The position numbers were made by a program, and so were the translations under genes. The notes under the pieces are model-generated. The model did not search any database. It saw only the letters and a program-made list of their open reading frames with translations, and was not told the DNA's origin. DNA of 5,372 nucleotides from Candidatus Saccharimonadota bacterium. Its GTDB lineage: Bacteria; Patescibacteriota; Saccharimonadia; Saccharimonadales; UBA4665. Each line of letters opens with the position of its first letter. The first letter of the stretch is position 1. The stretch is taken from positions 1 to 5,372 of the forward strand of contig JARIHJ010000102.1 in the NCBI GenBank assembly GCA_029288335.1, in the 5' to 3' direction. Shown in pieces: positions 4,425-5,372 of the stretch.

Positions 4425-5372
4425 CACTTGCTCACTTTAACGTCGCTAATTTTACCTTTTAAGTTAAATGCCGATTCCGGCTTGTCGTCGTGCTTACCCC
4501 CTAAAATTTCTTTGAAACCTTGAATAGTGTCGGCTAGTTTGACGTATTGGCCGGGGTTATTGGTGAACTGCTCGGCGACGTAGAACGGCTGGCTCAAAAA
4601 GCGCTGGACGCGGCGAGCGCGCCCAACCAGCTGTTTGTCTTCCTCTGACAATTCTTCCATACCGAGCATCGCGATGATGTCCTGCAGATCTTTGTAGCGC
4701 TGCAAGACGCGCTGGACTTCGCGGGCAACTTGATAGTGCTCCTCGCCGACAATTTCGGCGTCCAAGATGTTCGACGTCGAGTCGAGCGGGTCGACTGCCG
4801 GATATATACCTATCTCAGTCAGCGCTCTTGAAAGGGTAATGGTCGAGTCCAGGTGGGCAAACGTCGTAGCCGGCGCTGGGTCGGTCAAGTCGTCAGCCGG
4901 CACGTAAACTGCCTGAACTGAAGTAATTGAACCTTCGCGCGTCGAAGTAATCCGCTCCTGCAGAGCGCCCATTTCCTGTTGTAAGGTCGGCTGGTAGCCG
5001 ACGGCGCTCGGCAAGCGGCCGAGCAGGGCAGAGACTTCCGAGCCGGCCTGGGTGAAGCGGAAAATATTGTCAATAAACAGTAGCGTATCCTTGCCTTGGT
5101 CGCGGAAGCCCTCGGCTATGGTTAGGCCGCTCAAGCCAACGCGCAAACGCGCACCCGGCGGTTCGTTCATCTGGCCGAAGACTAGTGAGGTGTTTTTGAT
5201 AACGCCGGATTCCGTCATTTCACCATATAAGTCGTTGCCCTCGCGAGTGCGCTCGCCGACGCCGGCAAAGACCGAATAACCACTGTGGAATTTGGCAATG
5301 TTATTGATTAACTCTTGAATCAGCACGGTTTTGCCAACGCCGGCACCGCCGAATAAGCCGGCCTTGCCGCCC
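4424..5372 (-). CDS. atpD: F1Fo ATP synthase beta subunit (N-terminal part outside window)
   Basis: The frame is open from the right edge to TGA at 4424 and shows 315 C-terminal residues of about 460-470; the start lies beyond the window. Beta carries the catalytic nucleotide sites of F1. Seen, numbering from the first complete codon at 5371: Walker A GGAGVGKT (8-15, at 5327-5350); GVGERTREGNDLY (37-49) with the catalytic Glu40; GQMNEPPGAR (66-75); Walker B LLFIDNIFRFTQAG (97-110); VPADDLTDPAPATTFAHLD (157-175); and the C-terminal loop EELSEED (239-245), where most homologues have DELSEED. QRFLSQPFYVAEQF (256-269) and GFKEILGGKHDDKPESAF (285-302) complete the C-terminal domain. All catalytic motifs in view are intact. 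It overlaps the following small ORF at its stop. The region 5327-5372 belongs to this gene although no start codon is in view. Confidence 0.97.
   Translation of the reverse strand, partial: GGKAGLFGGAGVGKTVLIQELINNIAKFHSGYSVFAGVGERTREGNDLYGEMTESGVIKNTSLVFGQMNEPPGARLRVGLSGLTIAEGFRDQGKDTLLFIDNIFRFTQAGSEVSALLGRLPSAVGYQPTLQQEMGALQERITSTREGSITSVQAVYVPADDLTDPAPATTFAHLDSTITLSRALTEIGIYPAVDPLDSTSNILDAEIVGEEHYQVAREVQRVLQRYKDLQDIIAMLGMEELSEEDKQLVGRARRVQRFLSQPFYVAEQFTNNPGQYVKLADTIQGFKEILGGKHDDKPESAFNLKGKISDVKVSK

Noticed and set aside
4885..5279. Open frames at 4885-5073 (minus) and 5052-5279 (plus) within atpD
   Set aside because: atpD is unmistakable here; these are out-of-frame or antisense shadows.
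1..5372. Frequent CTAG/GCTAGC tetramers and hexamers
   Set aside because: Roughly two dozen CTAG by eye is near random expectation for this length. It only means CTAG is not depleted as in enterobacteria.
1..5372. CRISPR arrays, tRNA or rRNA genes, insertion sequences, riboswitches
   Set aside because: No regularly spaced repeats, no cloverleaf or rRNA-like segments and no transposase were seen. The intergenic gaps are too short for most such elements.

Overview
This 5.4 kb window reads as compact bacterial chromosome. Six protein genes lie almost end to end, with one divergent and one convergent junction. Gene content and sequence style suggest a Patescibacteria/CPR lineage, most likely Saccharibacteria (TM7). 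The clues are a compact ATP synthase operon with unfamiliar small ORFs, a divergent MIP-family channel ending in a Lys/Arg/Thr tail, and an NDH-2-type NADH dehydrogenase next to a lactate-dehydrogenase-like flavoprotein. This placement is inference, because the window has no marker gene such as 16S rRNA. TGA is used as a stop three times, each at a sensible protein end, which argues against the TGA=Gly code of Gracilibacteria/Absconditabacteria.

Layout: positions 1-1273 (minus) hold a FAD-linked oxidase (GlcD/D-lactate dehydrogenase-like) whose 3' end runs off the left edge. An 87-bp divergent intergenic region with a 6-bp inverted repeat follows. Positions 1361-2563 (plus) hold a type II NADH:quinone oxidoreductase (NDH-2). 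A strong hairpin at 2562-2594, with T-rich ends on both strands, separates it from the convergent aquaporin-family gene (2617-3387, minus). That gene has its own recognisable promoter (-10 at 3420-3425, -35 at 3443-3448). The rest, all on minus, is the 3' end of the F1Fo ATP synthase operon. In transcription order it holds atpD (beta, entering from the right edge), an unrecognised ~72-aa ORF, atpC (epsilon) and an unrecognised 90-aa ORF.

How they may work together: NDH-2 and the FAD-linked oxidase are both flavoproteins that could pass electrons from NADH and a 2-hydroxyacid to quinone. They diverge from one short control region. The ATP synthase may make ATP, or may hydrolyse it to keep up a proton gradient in a mainly fermentative cell. 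The channel probably moves water or small neutral solutes, but its selectivity filter is non-standard. The points most worth following are the small ORF wedged by stop/start overlaps between atpD and atpC, the unknown ORF after atpC, and the channel that lacks the usual pore arginine. I found no mobile element, CRISPR array, tRNA or rRNA, and no stretch over 300 bases without a gene.
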